In this document: positions 47,203 to 57,825 of the stretch, piece by piece | How the letters are laid out: each line of letters begins with the position of its first letter | How positions within the stretch are numbered: position 1 is the stretch's first letter | Position numbers and translations under genes: made by a program | Assembly (NCBI GenBank): GCA_900074885.1 | Contig: FJUW01000005.1 | Location: 712,242 to 776,241, forward strand | DNA from: Rhynchosporium graminicola | Lineage: Eukaryota; Ascomycota; Leotiomycetes; Helotiales; Ploettnerulaceae | Length of the DNA: 64,000 nt | Reading direction: 5' to 3' | The notes under the pieces: model-generated | Seen by the model: the letters and a program-made list of their open reading frames with translations, nothing else | Database searches by the model: none | Told to the model about the DNA's origin: nothing

Positions 47203-48121
47203 GCGCGTGTACAATTGTAAAAATAGCTTGCGTTGGTGGCGTTGTAGCGAGGGGAAAAGAATGAGTCAATTTTTGCATTATCTATCGAGTCTATTAAGGC
47301 CGAATCTAGTTGTATCTAGTAAAATGAATCTTTCAAATTGAAAGCGTCCTCTAGCTTTATGACTTCAGAGAATTGCTTCACTGAAATGATGATACCTATG
47401 ACTTTCGTGAGAGGTATACAGGTACATCAAACCGCAAGACAGGAGCCAACTCATCAAGACCTACCAAATATTACACCCTATCATAATACACGTAGCAGTC
47501 TGCATCACGCCGAAATCACAATAAAGCACTTTATCTCCCATCTCCTCGGAGCAACAGCTCCATACTCTCATCTTCCAAGCATCTAACCTCGATAGTATTC
47601 TTCACCATACCACCAATTAAGAGCGATAACAAGCAACTATGGATTTACTTCTAGTTAGGTAATTGAGAAATCTTCCCCTATCTCTATCTTTATCAACCAA
47701 TTCCGAGGTGCGAAGCGAGTTTTTTTTTTCGATGGATGGCCAAGATAACATAAGAGTTCACGATAGCTAGTAGAAGGAGGTATCAAGCCTCTCCTCTCCG
47801 AGGACTTCCTGAAAGAGTGCGATGTGCGACAAATACATCAATACTGATAAGCTATCAATGGGGCTGATGTTCTTCCACTACAGCTACGGCCCAAGCAGAG
47901 ATATGATGTTGCGATCGGGTGGCCGAAATGCAGTATAGGCATTGAAATGATACACTGCATAGGCAAAACGACGATAAGTGTCTTTCTTGTACATAGTTAT
48001 TCTTGAATATTGGACTGAGCGCCGGATATGAAATACATGGATGATTTACACAATTAACGCTACCATCGTACAATTCCACTCTTTTGCCTGTATTAACATT
48101 ACCGCCCATCCCACAACTCCC
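47203..48121. other. intergenic, convergent 3' regions
   Basis: About 920 bp between the two dehydrogenase stop codons, AT-rich with a T10 run near 47720. No gene seen. Confidence 0.5.
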
Positions 48122-49784
48122 CTATCGCAACCAGGAAGGCAACCCATTGTTAAACTGCGTCTTCTTAGCCCCAACAGCAAGAAGGATAACAATCGCCCAT
48201 CGTAACAACGCACCCTTAGCGCTCGCACCACCCCAACTCGTCACAAACCCAAACCAATACCCAACACCCCTGATCTCATGCCCATTTCGATCAAAGTTTG
48301 GCTTCGCCAAGCTCATTTTTCTCCATTTAGCAAGCTTGCCGGCATAGGGAGGGTAGCGGACGTCGATCAACTTCTCCATCCAGCCGGGAGTGGTGGTGAC
48401 GGATCGGAAATGTGTGAACGTATCGAAGGAGGCTTTGCCTCTGTAAGCACCTTGTCCGGAGTCTCCAACACCACCGAACTGGAGTGTTGGGATTGAGCCG
48501 TGGAAGAAAGCGTCGTTCACTGAGGCACCTCCCGACGTGACTTCGTTGAGAACTAAAATGCGTCAGTAAAACGTATTCAAGTGATCGGACTGTGATTGAG
48601 TACTCACTCTTGTTTGTTTCTTTTGTGGTTCCGAATGGGTACAATCCTAGTGGAGTAGAATGAACGCTGTTCGCAATACGAATAGCTTCTTTAACGCTGT
48701 CAACAGCCAGAAGAGGCATCAAGGGTCCAAATGATTCATCCACAATCATGGAATCATTCTCATCCTCAACTTGAACGACGGTGATTTCAATGAAATTGTC
48801 AGTTTCATCCATCTCTCCTCCAATCAAGATCTTGCCTCGAGAATCATCGACCATCTTCTTGATTCTGTGGAAGTGTCTGTTATTGACAATTCTGGCGTAA
48901 TCAGGGCTACTCTTCTGTCCTTGGGGATAGAACTCCTTCAAAGCGATTTTCAGCTGCTCAACGAAGGCAGGGAGGATATCCTTCTCAACCATGATATAGT
49001 TCTGGCTAAGGCACACCTGACCGGCATTGTGGAGCTTACCCCATACCAGACGACGAGCTGCCAATCGTGGATCGGCGTTCTTGGTGACGATAGCTGGGTT
49101 ACGACCTCCAAGCTCAAGGCAAACGGGAGTCAGGGTCTCGGCGGCTTTCTTCGCAATGATCGTTCCGACCGTAGCATTTCCGGTGTAGAAGATCTTGTCC
49201 CATTTCTCATTGAGCAGAGCAGTGGTCTCCGGGATACCACCATTGACGACGGCATAAGCGCTGGTGTCGAGATACTCCTCAACAATCTTCTTCATAATCA
49301 TAGCGGCATTTGGAGACACTTCGGAGGGCTTCAAGACAGCAGTGCAACCAGCTGAAATAGCACCAATCAAGGGCCCAAAAGACAACTGAACAGGAAAGTT
49401 GTATGCGCCAATGACCAAGACCGTACCAAGAGGCTCCTTCTTGATCCTCGGGTTCAGCAGAGTGTTTGTGAGAGGAATATCTGGCGCCGCCTCGTCCTTC
49501 ATCCACTTCTCCGCGTTCTTGGTGACAAATATAATGTCATTCTTGCACCAGTCGATTTCAGAGAGGAAGCTCTCGAATGCTGGCTTTCCCAAGTCCAATT
49601 TGCACGCTTCGACCAACGCATCTGAGTAATCGACTATTCCCCAGTAGAGCTTGCGCAGCTGTACTAAACGGTAGGCAATTGGCTTTGTCTTTTGCGATCG
49701 ATATGTTGTCTTGCAAAGGTTGACGGTACTCGAGATGGCGTCTACGGGCGTGGTCTCGAACGGTGCGATCTTTACTGAAGCCAT
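48122..49784 (-). CDS. HFD1: class-3 (fatty) aldehyde dehydrogenase, tail-anchored
   Basis: Two exons (48608-49784, 48122-48552) give 535 aa. The enzyme oxidises long-chain or aromatic aldehydes to acids with NAD(P). Visible catalytic residues are Asn129 in GAYNFP, Glu224 in LELGGRNP and nucleophile Cys258 in AGQVCLSQNY; FGGVGDSGQGAYRG and the downstream FDTFTHFRSV match class-3 enzymes. After the catalytic domain there is a long tail with a hydrophobic segment, GALLRWAIVILLAVGAKK, near the C-terminus, as in yeast Hfd1 and mammalian ALDH3A2, which sit on mitochondrial outer membrane, ER or lipid droplets. The single phase-1 intron joins KETNK to ILNEVTSGG. HFD1 orthology is likely but not proven. 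Confidence 0.92.
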
Positions 49785-50745
49785 GATGGTATGTCAAGCT
49801 ATAGGAGCATGCTGTTAGTAGTATTTAGATACAAAGATCGATCAGGCATTTCTTATAACAAAGATGCGGGGTATTGTTCGGGAATATGCAGAGTAAGAGG
49901 TCGCCGAGCTAACCTCCGCTTGCATGTGCTTATACATCGAAATTGCATGCTTCCGAGCACGACACTCAAGGCAAGAAAACCAGTTGTGATATGGGAAAGG
50001 ATGCTCGTGTGGCATCAAGGGGGAATACGAGCAGTACTTACTTGATCTAGAACTATTCCTAAAGCAAATTGAGTGCTGCCTTTGTCGATCTCGACAATTA
50101 GAAGGCGCAGATCAAAGATATGTTTGCCGTGATAGCTTTCTTCTAGCTTCACAAGGGGCCAGCAAGAGATGATGCGCCAATGGCCTCTTCGAAATAGTAC
50201 TGTTAAAACGGTTGGAGGATATTGAAAGCGATGAGAATAAACTTGGGTATATACAAAGCCAGGCAGTACGATTCTATGGGAGGATATTGATCTTCGATGT
50301 TCAATGAAAGCTCTCGAGCAGCTAAGAAGCCGAGGTTCAACAACTGTCCAGGAGCTGCCTAGAAGAAGTGCCAGGCGGGGGAAGGAAGAGGCCGACCGCC
50401 ACGAGCGGCCGGTTACTTCGACCAGTAATTACGGACTTGGCTGTAAGCTGAATCCATCTTCCGATATATTACTTAATTGTCTGCTGTATTGCATGTGAAG
50501 CTTTGAAAAATTACAATCCGTCAAGTTCGAGTTATTTGATGTATGAAGAGAATAAGCGAAAAAGCAGGTTTTAGTCGTGAATTTGGAGATCTTTACTAAA
50601 GAGATCGAGCATATGGCGGAGAATGGTGTTTGTACATTGAGAGTATTTCCTACCTTCTTGTACAATATGGTATTTATACACTTCATCTAACACGTTCAAA
50701 TCTACCTTGATGTCGCCCTGTAACATTCGATTCCTCTACCCTTGA
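49785..50745. other. intergenic upstream of the aldehyde dehydrogenase
   Basis: About 960 bp between two minus-strand genes. No credible ORF. It should contain the aldehyde dehydrogenase promoter and the 3' UTR of the mS35 gene. Confidence 0.45.
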
Positions 50746-51942
50746 TTACCGTCTGACTGCAACTTTCTTGCCGCCCTTTCCTCTCCCAATCATAACGGGC
50801 TCGGGTATAGATTCTTTCAAAGATGTTTTCCTTAGTCCCTCTTCAATCTGCTGTATCCCGTCTATCAACTGCCCGGTAAGCTCCATTTGCTGGTCCTTTG
50901 ATATCATAGCGGCGCGGTACTGCTGCAGCTCTGCCTTCCGTGCTTCTGTAATTGCCCATTCTTTTGGAAACTGCGGCTTTGCTTTGAAGTGGTGGTGTCT
51001 TGTGTCCAGCGGTATATCCTCAAATGTATCGGTCGGGTCCTAAGAAATGTCAGACCAGAGTAGAATTCAACGAACAGAGTTAGCTTACTCTTGCTTCCCT
51101 TAGAAGTGATCCAACTACATCTCCTAAATACCGCTTGTTCTGGGATTGAGTCTCGAACATCTCACAGCTCATCTTGACCACATCTGTCTCCGGGTTGTAC
51201 CTCACTCCTGCCAGCTTCCTAAGCTTATCCGTTTGCTGTTTCGTCAAGCGTGGCAAATCTGCCGGGGAGAACTCGAGGACGACTTTTTTCTCCGAAGGGT
51301 GTTGCTCGCCCATGTAGGTCGTGTATCTGAATCGCAATGGCATCTCTCTAGTCGGAGGTTGGAAGGGTTGAACCAGTTCTGTAGTGTCATTAGGAGAGCT
51401 CTGTAGTCCTTTATTTCGATGCCTGTAGCATAGCACCACTTACTAGACAGCAAAGGCATCTCCCATGCAATTATTCGAGCATAATGTCTCATTTCCCGAT
51501 GTTGTTCTAGCTCTCCATGTGCAAGAGAATTGAGATCATCATCATCGTCCTCCATGGTATACTCATCCTCCCAAGGTTCAGCCTCGCCCATGTTCATAAA
51601 GGTATCTTTCAACTTCCTCCTCTGTTGTGTGTCTTGAAGTTCGTATGGTTTGGCTTGAGCGTCGATTTTTGCCTGAACAGCGGTCCACTCATCCCCATCA
51701 GCATTCCTCTTCCTCTCCTCTGCAATCTGTCTCTCTAAATCTAGCAATTCTGCAGCGTCTTCGCTATCACTCTTCCTGGCTTTCGAAAGACCTGTCCTAA
51801 TGCGATTCGTCCTCTTCACTCGTGGAATAGTGGTTGAGAAAGCCCTCCCAGGCCCAATTGAGCTTGCGCCATATCGATATACCGTTTGGCTACAGAGGCA
51901 ACTCCTTGCCGTTAAGCAGACACCTTGCAGAGCTCTCGCCAT
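50746..51942 (-). CDS. RSM24: mitochondrial small-subunit ribosomal protein mS35 (Rsm24)
   Basis: Three exons (51444-51942, 51089-51378, 50746-51039) give 360 aa. It is a structural protein of the small mitoribosomal subunit, of the S28/MRPS28 family. The N-terminus (MARALQGVCLTARSCL, then RAFSTTIPRVKRT) is a mitochondrial presequence. The conserved part lies in exon 2: LRFRYTTYMGEQHPSEKKVV, FSPADLPRLT and LRKLAGVRYNPETDVVKMSC. Exon 3 contains DPTDTFEDIPLDTRHHHFK and a basic C-terminus (GRGKGGKKVAVRR). The upstream frame is open but the ATG at 51942 gives the cleanest presequence. It is divergent from ALG13. Confidence 0.9.
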
Positions 51943-52296
51943 GATGTGTAGTCTCGTTATCGGTCTCCGAGTATTATCGACGAATATCCCAGCTGTAGCC
52001 AGAAGCGTTGAATAGGCGCTAGGATACTCCCGCACCCCCGTGACTCTAGAACATTGCTCTGGAACGATACCTTTACGTCTCAAGAGGCTGCTTCTCGAAT
52101 TTACTTATTTATTCGAGACTTATTATACACAACACAGCTGGTTGTTCGACATATTCTCGATCGGCTCACAAGGCAAAATTCCTCCAGTGTTTTTCCAGGT
52201 CGAGAAAGACACGCCAAGTACTTGATAGATACCAGCTCGCTTTAGTTCAACTCGCTCTCCGTTGATAATAGCCAAATTCCTTTCAATAATGAGAAG
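51943..52296. promoter_or_regulatory. divergent promoter, RSM24 / ALG13
   Basis: The 354-bp region between the two start codons must hold both promoters. No ORF of interest and no named site recognised. Confidence 0.55.
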
Positions 52297-53001
52297 ATGA
52301 TCAAAGAGTGTTTCATCACTACCGGCGCAACAGCAAAGTTCACCGAGCTGATCTCATCAGCTCTTTCACCAGAATGTCTCAAAGCGTTCGTCGACAGTGG
52401 CTTCACACGACTCAACTTTCAATGCGGAGACTCGATATCAGCTTTCGAACAGCTGAAACCTATAGATACGATGGGACTTGAGATAAACGGGTTTGCTTTC
52501 AACAGGAATGGCTTGATTAAGGAGATGCGGGCTTGTCAGGAGAAGAAGGGTGTTTCGAGGAAGGGTCTCGTGATATGTCATGCTGGTAAGCCAACTCTAC
52601 TATTTGAAAATGTGCCCGTCATTGACATATTCTGGATAGGAGCTGGAACAATCTTGGATGCCATGAGATTGGCGGTTCCTTTGGTAGTGGTACCAAACTC
52701 TTCTCTTCTGGACAATCACCAAGAAGAACTAGCTGCTGAGTTGGAAGCGCAAGGGTATGCTACGAAGGCAGATACCCTGTGAGTCTCATCCATTGCTTAT
52801 GCCCAGTACCGACGACCTATAGAATGATTTAATGTGATTCTTGGTATTCAATGCTTACCTCCGCACAGGAACCTGGCATTGGCTATCACTAAAGCCTCTC
52901 AGAAGGAAGAGAAAGCTTGGGGCGGTCACAACAACAGCTTTGCTGCTATAGTGGACGACGTGGTTGGGTATGAAGACGATATTCGTGGCCGTTTGGATTG
53001 A
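52297..53001 (+). CDS. ALG13: UDP-GlcNAc transferase catalytic subunit Alg13
   Basis: Three exons (52297-52585, 52640-52778, 52869-53001) give 186 aa. With its membrane partner Alg14, Alg13 adds the second GlcNAc to the dolichol-linked precursor of N-glycans at the cytosolic face of the ER. It begins with a family-like TTGATAKFTELI segment and carries the sugar-nucleotide-binding signature VICHAGAGTILDAM followed by VPLVVVPNSSLLDNHQEELA. The first intron (54 nt, 52586-52639) splits the HAG/AGT glycine motif and is stop-free and a multiple of three, so the unspliced frame is also open; splicing is needed to restore the motif. The ATG at 52297 gives the expected size. Confidence 0.93.
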
Positions 53002-53419
53002 TTTGGAGTTTCCCTTTGGGTCGATCCAAGGATTTCTGGCTGGGCTGTATCGGAGAGGCTTTATTGGAGTATTGGTCTTGTTCTACTTGTTCTCAAAGTA
53101 GGAATAGAGAGATTTCTACATTTCGAACAACGGCTGTCGCAACCACATTACAAGGGTCAAACTGAATTGCCGGCAATTTCCGGGCCTGTTCAACGTTGCA
53201 TCTTACCACCAAAGCTCTCACAGGTATGATTTTGTCCTGCAAAGCCAGCCAAGGGGAAACTCTCGTGGTTCAAATCATTAGCCCTCCATCCGGCGAGACC
53301 TTACGCATCTTGGGGAAGGGCACCGCAGGCCGCAGGGACGAAGTTTCCAAAATGATGAGCATAGAAACTGTCATGGGCTCAAAGCACATTTTCCAACATA
53401 CTATCTTGTTACACATAGA
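53002..53419. other. intergenic, left of the MITE
   Basis: ALG13 3' flank without a credible gene; an ORF at 53196 only runs on into the MITE. Confidence 0.45.
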
Positions 53420-53702
53420 TACTACCCGGTCCACCTCCAGTTTCACTCGGGACTCGCTCACTGTCGGAATAAGCAAATGCCTCGTCCAAGCAAATGCCTC
53501 GCTTTTTCATAGCCAAAATGCACACCAAAATCAGAGGCTTTCAGTCGGAGTATTATTGTATTTATCCGCGTCTCTACTTTATGGGACCTCGCTTGAATGA
53601 ATTTCGCCCGCAAAACAAGGTGAGGCATTTGCTTGGACGAGGCATTTGCTTGATCCGACAGTGAGCGAGTCCCGAGTGAAACTGGAGGTGGACCGGCTAG
53701 TA
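53420..53702. mobile_element. 279-bp foldback MITE with TA target duplication
   Basis: Long terminal inverted repeats match almost perfectly: 53418-53500 and 53622-53704 are reverse complements over 83 positions with about three mismatches, around a spacer of about 121 bp. The element proper (53422-53700) starts CTACCCGGTCCACCTCC and ends with the complement of CTAGCCGGTCCACC, bounded by TA at 53420-53421 and 53701-53702. A TA duplication is the mark of Tc1/mariner-type or Fot1/pogo transposases. There is no transposase ORF, so it is non-autonomous. Each arm holds two direct copies of AAGCAAATGCCTCG. High arm identity suggests recent insertion. It lies between ALG13 and the acetyltransferase gene. 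Confidence 0.88.
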
Positions 53703-54058
53703 TCAACTCTACTTCAGATATGGGCATCGGGTTCTGCAAGTCACTACTCAGAGCCTTTGGCTGGGGTATATCGACATGGCTTGGCTTTTGTCGTCAAGGG
53801 TCGTCATCTCACTTTGTAAGCTCCGCGAGGTTTTCTAAAATCTGACTGCATACTAGCACGTACATTCGTGATTGTCCTCATACTGGCCAATCATTCATCT
53901 TGACTTCTTTGCTGATCCATGAGACGAGTGTTATCCGAGAAGCTCATGGGTTTTTTTGGGGTGGCTGACTCTACCTAATAAATACTACAAGCTCGACAAA
54001 TTACATTCAACGCGCCGACCGTCTCCTTTTCACCATCTACTCGAGAAACTCCACCAAG
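53703..54058. promoter_or_regulatory. upstream region of the acetyltransferase gene
   Basis: About 355 bp between the MITE and the next start codon, so the insertion lies close to this promoter. T-rich near 53950. No gene seen. Confidence 0.45.
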
Positions 54059-54964
54059 ATGACCATCGCCATAGGGTTCGCAATAAGCGAGGCATCCAAG
54101 GAAGAGATGTATGAAGTATTCCAGGTCAGTCAGTGCGGTTACTTCATTCTTCAGTGAACAGCATGCGAGGTCTACGGTCACTTTGATTACCCTGGGATTC
54201 AAGACTCGAGCCCTGGAAATGCTGAAATCGCATTTATCTAGGTTCTGGCTGCAGCCTATGCCAAAGATGAAGTCTGGGTGCACATCTTCAAAGACTGCAA
54301 TGCGGAAGAAATACATCCATGGCTCATGGCAAATATGAATCCGCGATGGACGATGCCCGACATGAAGACTTTTAAGGTGACAGAACTTTCCACCGGGTAA
54401 ATACTGCCCAGTCAATCGCTCATATCCCACTATCAGCAACCAAATGTTAATGTGAAAGGGTAGGAAAATCGTAGCTTGGACAGCTCTGCAATTTCCGTGG
54501 AAATACGTTCCAGAAATGAACGCCGAGCTGAAGAGACATGCTTCGAGCCATGATCTTCCTCCAGCTCTCGAGGGCATGAATATGGAAGCACTAGGAGAGT
54601 TTTTTGCGTGTATATCAGATAGTGAAAATCATGGCTGGGATCCGGAGGAAGATTACCGTAATTATTCTGCTCCCTTCGGACACAAGTATCCTTTCCCTGA
54701 CATCAAATAGACCGAAAAGGAACCATGGTTCATCCCGACTACCAGAATAAGGGCTTTGGTACGGAACTCACGAAGCACTGTAATGCTATCTCGGATAAGA
54801 GTGGTGGTAGGACTTGGGTGCCGGCAAGACCTACATCTGTTAAGATGTTTAGAAAGAATGGTTTCAAGGATATTGGGTTTGTAGATGCGCATTTGGAGAG
54901 GTGGGGAGGTCCGAGGGATAAGAGTATCACTTGGACGCTTTGCAGAAACGCTTCTTCTTCTTAA
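54059..54964 (+). CDS. GNAT-family N-acetyltransferase
   Basis: Four exons (54059-54124, 54242-54396, 54464-54657, 54711-54964) give 222 aa. GNAT enzymes move acetyl from acetyl-CoA to an amine; this small fungal type has no assigned substrate. The N-terminus is MTIAIGFAISEASKEEMYEV. Exon 3 starts KIVAWTALQFPWKY, the central strands. The acetyl-CoA loop (motif A) is in MVHPDYQNKGFGTELTKHC, with the pattern (Q/R)-x-x-G-x-G; then GRTWVPARPTSVKMFRKNGF, typical of these proteins. The last exon ends CRNASSS. Introns 1-3 were placed by frame and conserved sequence; intron 1 (117 nt) is the least certain because the short first exon has little conservation. Confidence 0.88.
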
Positions 54965-55628
54965 AGGAGTTTGGCATATTGAAGATTGAGATGGCAATAG
55001 ACGACAGAGGCGACAGTGACAGTAGTATAACGGTTCAGGTATGGCTGTGTGGTAGGAATATCTCTTTATGATATGTTTCAACAACATTCGAATCAATTTT
55101 ATGACGCGTGACCCAACTTCGATGTATTTGCACATCACCCGTAGGCAGCAAAACGCGACTTGCCGTTTTTCAGGACTTTGAGGTTCAAAGCGACTGTGAG
55201 GAAAAAAGATTTGATGAGTGCCGAATCCATCTCGTATTCAACACTTGAGTGGCACTCTTGTCGTGATGCTGTATAGTGATACCGAAGGTTTGAGACTAAG
55301 AAAGCTTCTTGCTTGGAGGCAGAGACATGTTAGGATGGAATAAATGAGATCTTGAGAGTGTGAGAGCAAATGTATATGATCGAGCACTTTCCAGAGCACG
55401 CTTGTGAAGTGAGTGCTTTCAGACTCACATTTTGTTTTACTCCAGCGCTTTCCCGTATTAGTGCTCAAAGAAAATATCCAGCATTCGCGGAAGAGGGACA
55501 AGACGTCTCCAGTCTGAAAAGGGATAGTGTAGTACCGCTTGTTCACTGGAAGAGCTCAGAATATACTAGAGGAATATGTGCCTTGCTAGACCACAAACAA
55601 AGAAATAGGTATTATTTTAGTACATAGG
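54965..55628. other. intergenic, convergent 3' regions
   Basis: About 660 bp between the acetyltransferase and the Mic12-like gene. Nothing recognisable. Confidence 0.45.
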
Positions 55629-56639
55629 TTAAACACCTCGCAAACGAGAGTTGTCTTTCGCTTCAATAGGCATATAACGTTCCGCAAGAGCCTCTTCTGC
55701 CGTTTTCTCGTGGAAAAAAGGTTGTTGATACCTCTCATGAAGAGCTTTCTCAACAGCTGAAGAATGACTCAGGCCAGCGGATTGTGCTTTCGACTCGATC
55801 TTCTCGGTCGCCAATCCGACAGCTGCTTGGGCTTTGCCAATAGCCTCCTTTCCCTTCTCAATTCCCTTGCTCACAGCATCTCTTACAGCTCCGCGTGCTG
55901 CATCGATGGTTCCTGCACTATGCTTCACAGCTTCAGTAGCATCATGAGCTCCAGATCTGGTATTCGCTCCAGCTCTCTCTGTGCTTGCTGTGACCGCATC
56001 CCGAGCTCCTGCAGCCTTGAATCCAGCTTCGGATAGCTTCTCCTTTGCAGCAGCAGCAATCTTACTTGCTCCCTCTTTAAACTCAACACCAGCCCGATCA
56101 GCTTCATGGATAGTCTTTGCCGCAGCCCGATCGATCGCAATGGCAGCTTGATCCGCACCCTTCTTAGCCGCAGCTCTACTCCTATCAACAGCCTCTTGAA
56201 CTTCTGGCCCAGCAGCTTTCTCAGCCTCGTCTATGCTTTCCCTTGACTTCTGCAACCCCTCTCCAATAAGACGCGCCGCCTGTCCTTCCATGCCCTCTCT
56301 TACATTATCCCAATCAGTCCGATGCACCCACCGCATAGCATTTTCAACCTCAGCGTTCCATCTGTCCTTCGCAGTCTCTATTAAAGAGATACGCTGTTCG
56401 CGTGCGAGTTCTGCGCGAGTCTGTGGTGGTGGGAGAGGTGCCGGGTTAAGGAGTCGCTCGAGAACGAATGATTGCGATCTGAGAGCTTCGCCTTGGACAC
56501 GTCGGTTCCGTTCATGGGCGAGAACTGTGAGATATGCAATTCCCAAGGTTAAGGTCACACCTCCAGTCTTGTTATTGTCAGCTTCATTCCAGCGCAATGG
56601 GTGGTTTCCGAGACTTACGAAACCCGTTGTGAAGCCCAT
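55629..56639 (-). CDS. MICOS subunit Mic12-like (Aim5 type) protein
   Basis: Two exons (56619-56639, 55629-56567) give 319 aa. The spliced N-terminus is MGFTTGFTGGVTLTLGIAYL followed by TVLAHERNRR, which resembles Mic12/Aim5, an inner-membrane MICOS protein at cristae junctions; one transmembrane helix lies at about 8-25. The long C-terminal part (residues 110-290) is Ala/Lys/Glu-rich and helical, with many imperfect repeats such as AAAKKGADQAAIAIDRAAAK, reminiscent of LEA or apolipoprotein helices; yeast Aim5 is far shorter. The intron (56568-56618, 51 nt) has no stop and is a multiple of three, so an unspliced ORF looks intact but inserts 17 residues before the membrane helix. Confidence 0.72.
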   Translation of the reverse strand: MGFTTGFVSLGNHPLRWNEADNNKTGGVTLTLGIAYLTVLAHERNRRVQGEALRSQSFVLERLLNPAPLPPPQTRAELAREQRISLIETAKDRWNAEVENAMRWVHRTDWDNVREGMEGQAARLIGEGLQKSRESIDEAEKAAGPEVQEAVDRSRAAAKKGADQAAIAIDRAAAKTIHEADRAGVEFKEGASKIAAAAKEKLSEAGFKAAGARDAVTASTERAGANTRSGAHDATEAVKHSAGTIDAARGAVRDAVSKGIEKGKEAIGKAQAAVGLATEKIESKAQSAGLSHSSAVEKALHERYQQPFFHEKTAEEALAERYMPIEAKDNSRLRGV

Positions 56640-56950
56640 ATTACCTGATCAAATCACGCCCACAGCGCCCGAATTCTTTTGGTAGCTGTTTGACCTGTAG
56701 AAAACAGCAAGAAATTTTCAATTAATTTGATCAGAGCTCTAACGAGCTTGCAGCGAACATGTCACCAGGGTTGATGTTGAAGAAGTGGTGGTCTACAATA
56801 TGTAATAGAGCCTCGCGAAATTCTTTGATAGCGGGAGATCGTCAACCTCGCATTCATCCAGCGACCGTGCTAGAAGATAGCCCAGGAACACATAACACCA
56901 CAACATCTTCCAAATTGGAGAAGCCTGGATCGAGGGTCTGATTTCAAGAA
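56640..56950. promoter_or_regulatory. divergent promoter, Mic12-like / bL17m
   Basis: About 310 bp between two divergent genes for mitochondrial proteins. No site recognised. Confidence 0.5.
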
Positions 56951-57725
56951 ATGGCAGGAGGGCATATGGTAAGTTGGACTAGGCAGGCTCAAGCTAGAAG
57001 TGTTAGGGGTTTTGCATTCTGACATGAGGGTAGAAATATCGCCATTTGGGCCGCAAATCTTCACACAGACAAGCTCTGCTCCGGAATTTAGTCACCAGTT
57101 TGTTCACGCACGAGAGCATATCGACGACATACCCTAAAGCGAAGGAAGCGCAGAGATTGGCGGAGAAGCTCATTACTCTGGGGAAGAAGAATACAGAGGC
57201 GAGCAAGAGGAGGGCATTAAGCATATTCTACGTAAGTTACCTCCTCATCACTGAGCTTTATGGGTACAACTATGAAAATGTGCAATACGCTAATGACTGG
57301 CATAGACGCCCCATGAACTCCTCCCAAAGCTTTTTGGGACGCTGCGAGAGCGGTATGCCGAGAGACCTGGTGGATATACCCGAGTATTGCGTATCGAACC
57401 ATTGAAGGCAGATCACGCACCATCAGCCATTCTAGAGCTTGTCGATGGACCAAAGGATATGAGATTCGCCATGACGGCAAAGACAGTGGCAAGGCAGAGG
57501 AAAGAGGGCCAGAAGATGAATGATATGACAGCTCGCAACGTTGAGAAGGTGACACGATATAGACAGAATGGGGAGGAGGATCTGGAGAAGATGGTGACGA
57601 AAATGGGGGAATTCAGTTTACGGCAGAGAGATGAGTTCTCGAGTAAGAACTCGAGACTGGCGTTGGGAGAGCATGATCCGGGCGTTAAGAAGCATGATAT
57701 GCCGAAGATCAGCGCAGAAGATTAA
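56951..57725 (+). CDS. MRPL8: mitochondrial large-subunit ribosomal protein bL17m
   Basis: Three exons (56951-56968, 57034-57231, 57306-57725) give 211 aa. It is bacterial L17 of the mitoribosome, lining the peptide exit tunnel. The first exon encodes only MAGGHM, and exon 2 continues [18 protein letters not shown] and [20 protein letters not shown], the core L17 signature; exon 3 gives [20 protein letters not shown] and [15 protein letters not shown]. The C-terminal extension beyond about residue 125 is charged and specific to fungi. There is no obvious cleavable presequence, as in yeast. It converges on UTP25 with only 100 bp between stop codons. Confidence 0.94.
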
Positions 57726-57825
57726 TTGTAACAACAGAAGGATTGACGTCTGGCATTGTATGGGTTGGCGTTCCTTAGACTAAGCTCTCTGGAGAGACTC
57801 TGGAGAGAAATAAGGTATCATTGTT

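Noticed and set aside
48771..49355. 194-codon plus-strand ORF
   Set aside because: Mirror of the aldehyde dehydrogenase coding sequence.
53975..54577. 200-codon minus-strand ORF
   Set aside because: Antisense to the acetyltransferase exons, whose plus-strand product has clear GNAT motifs.
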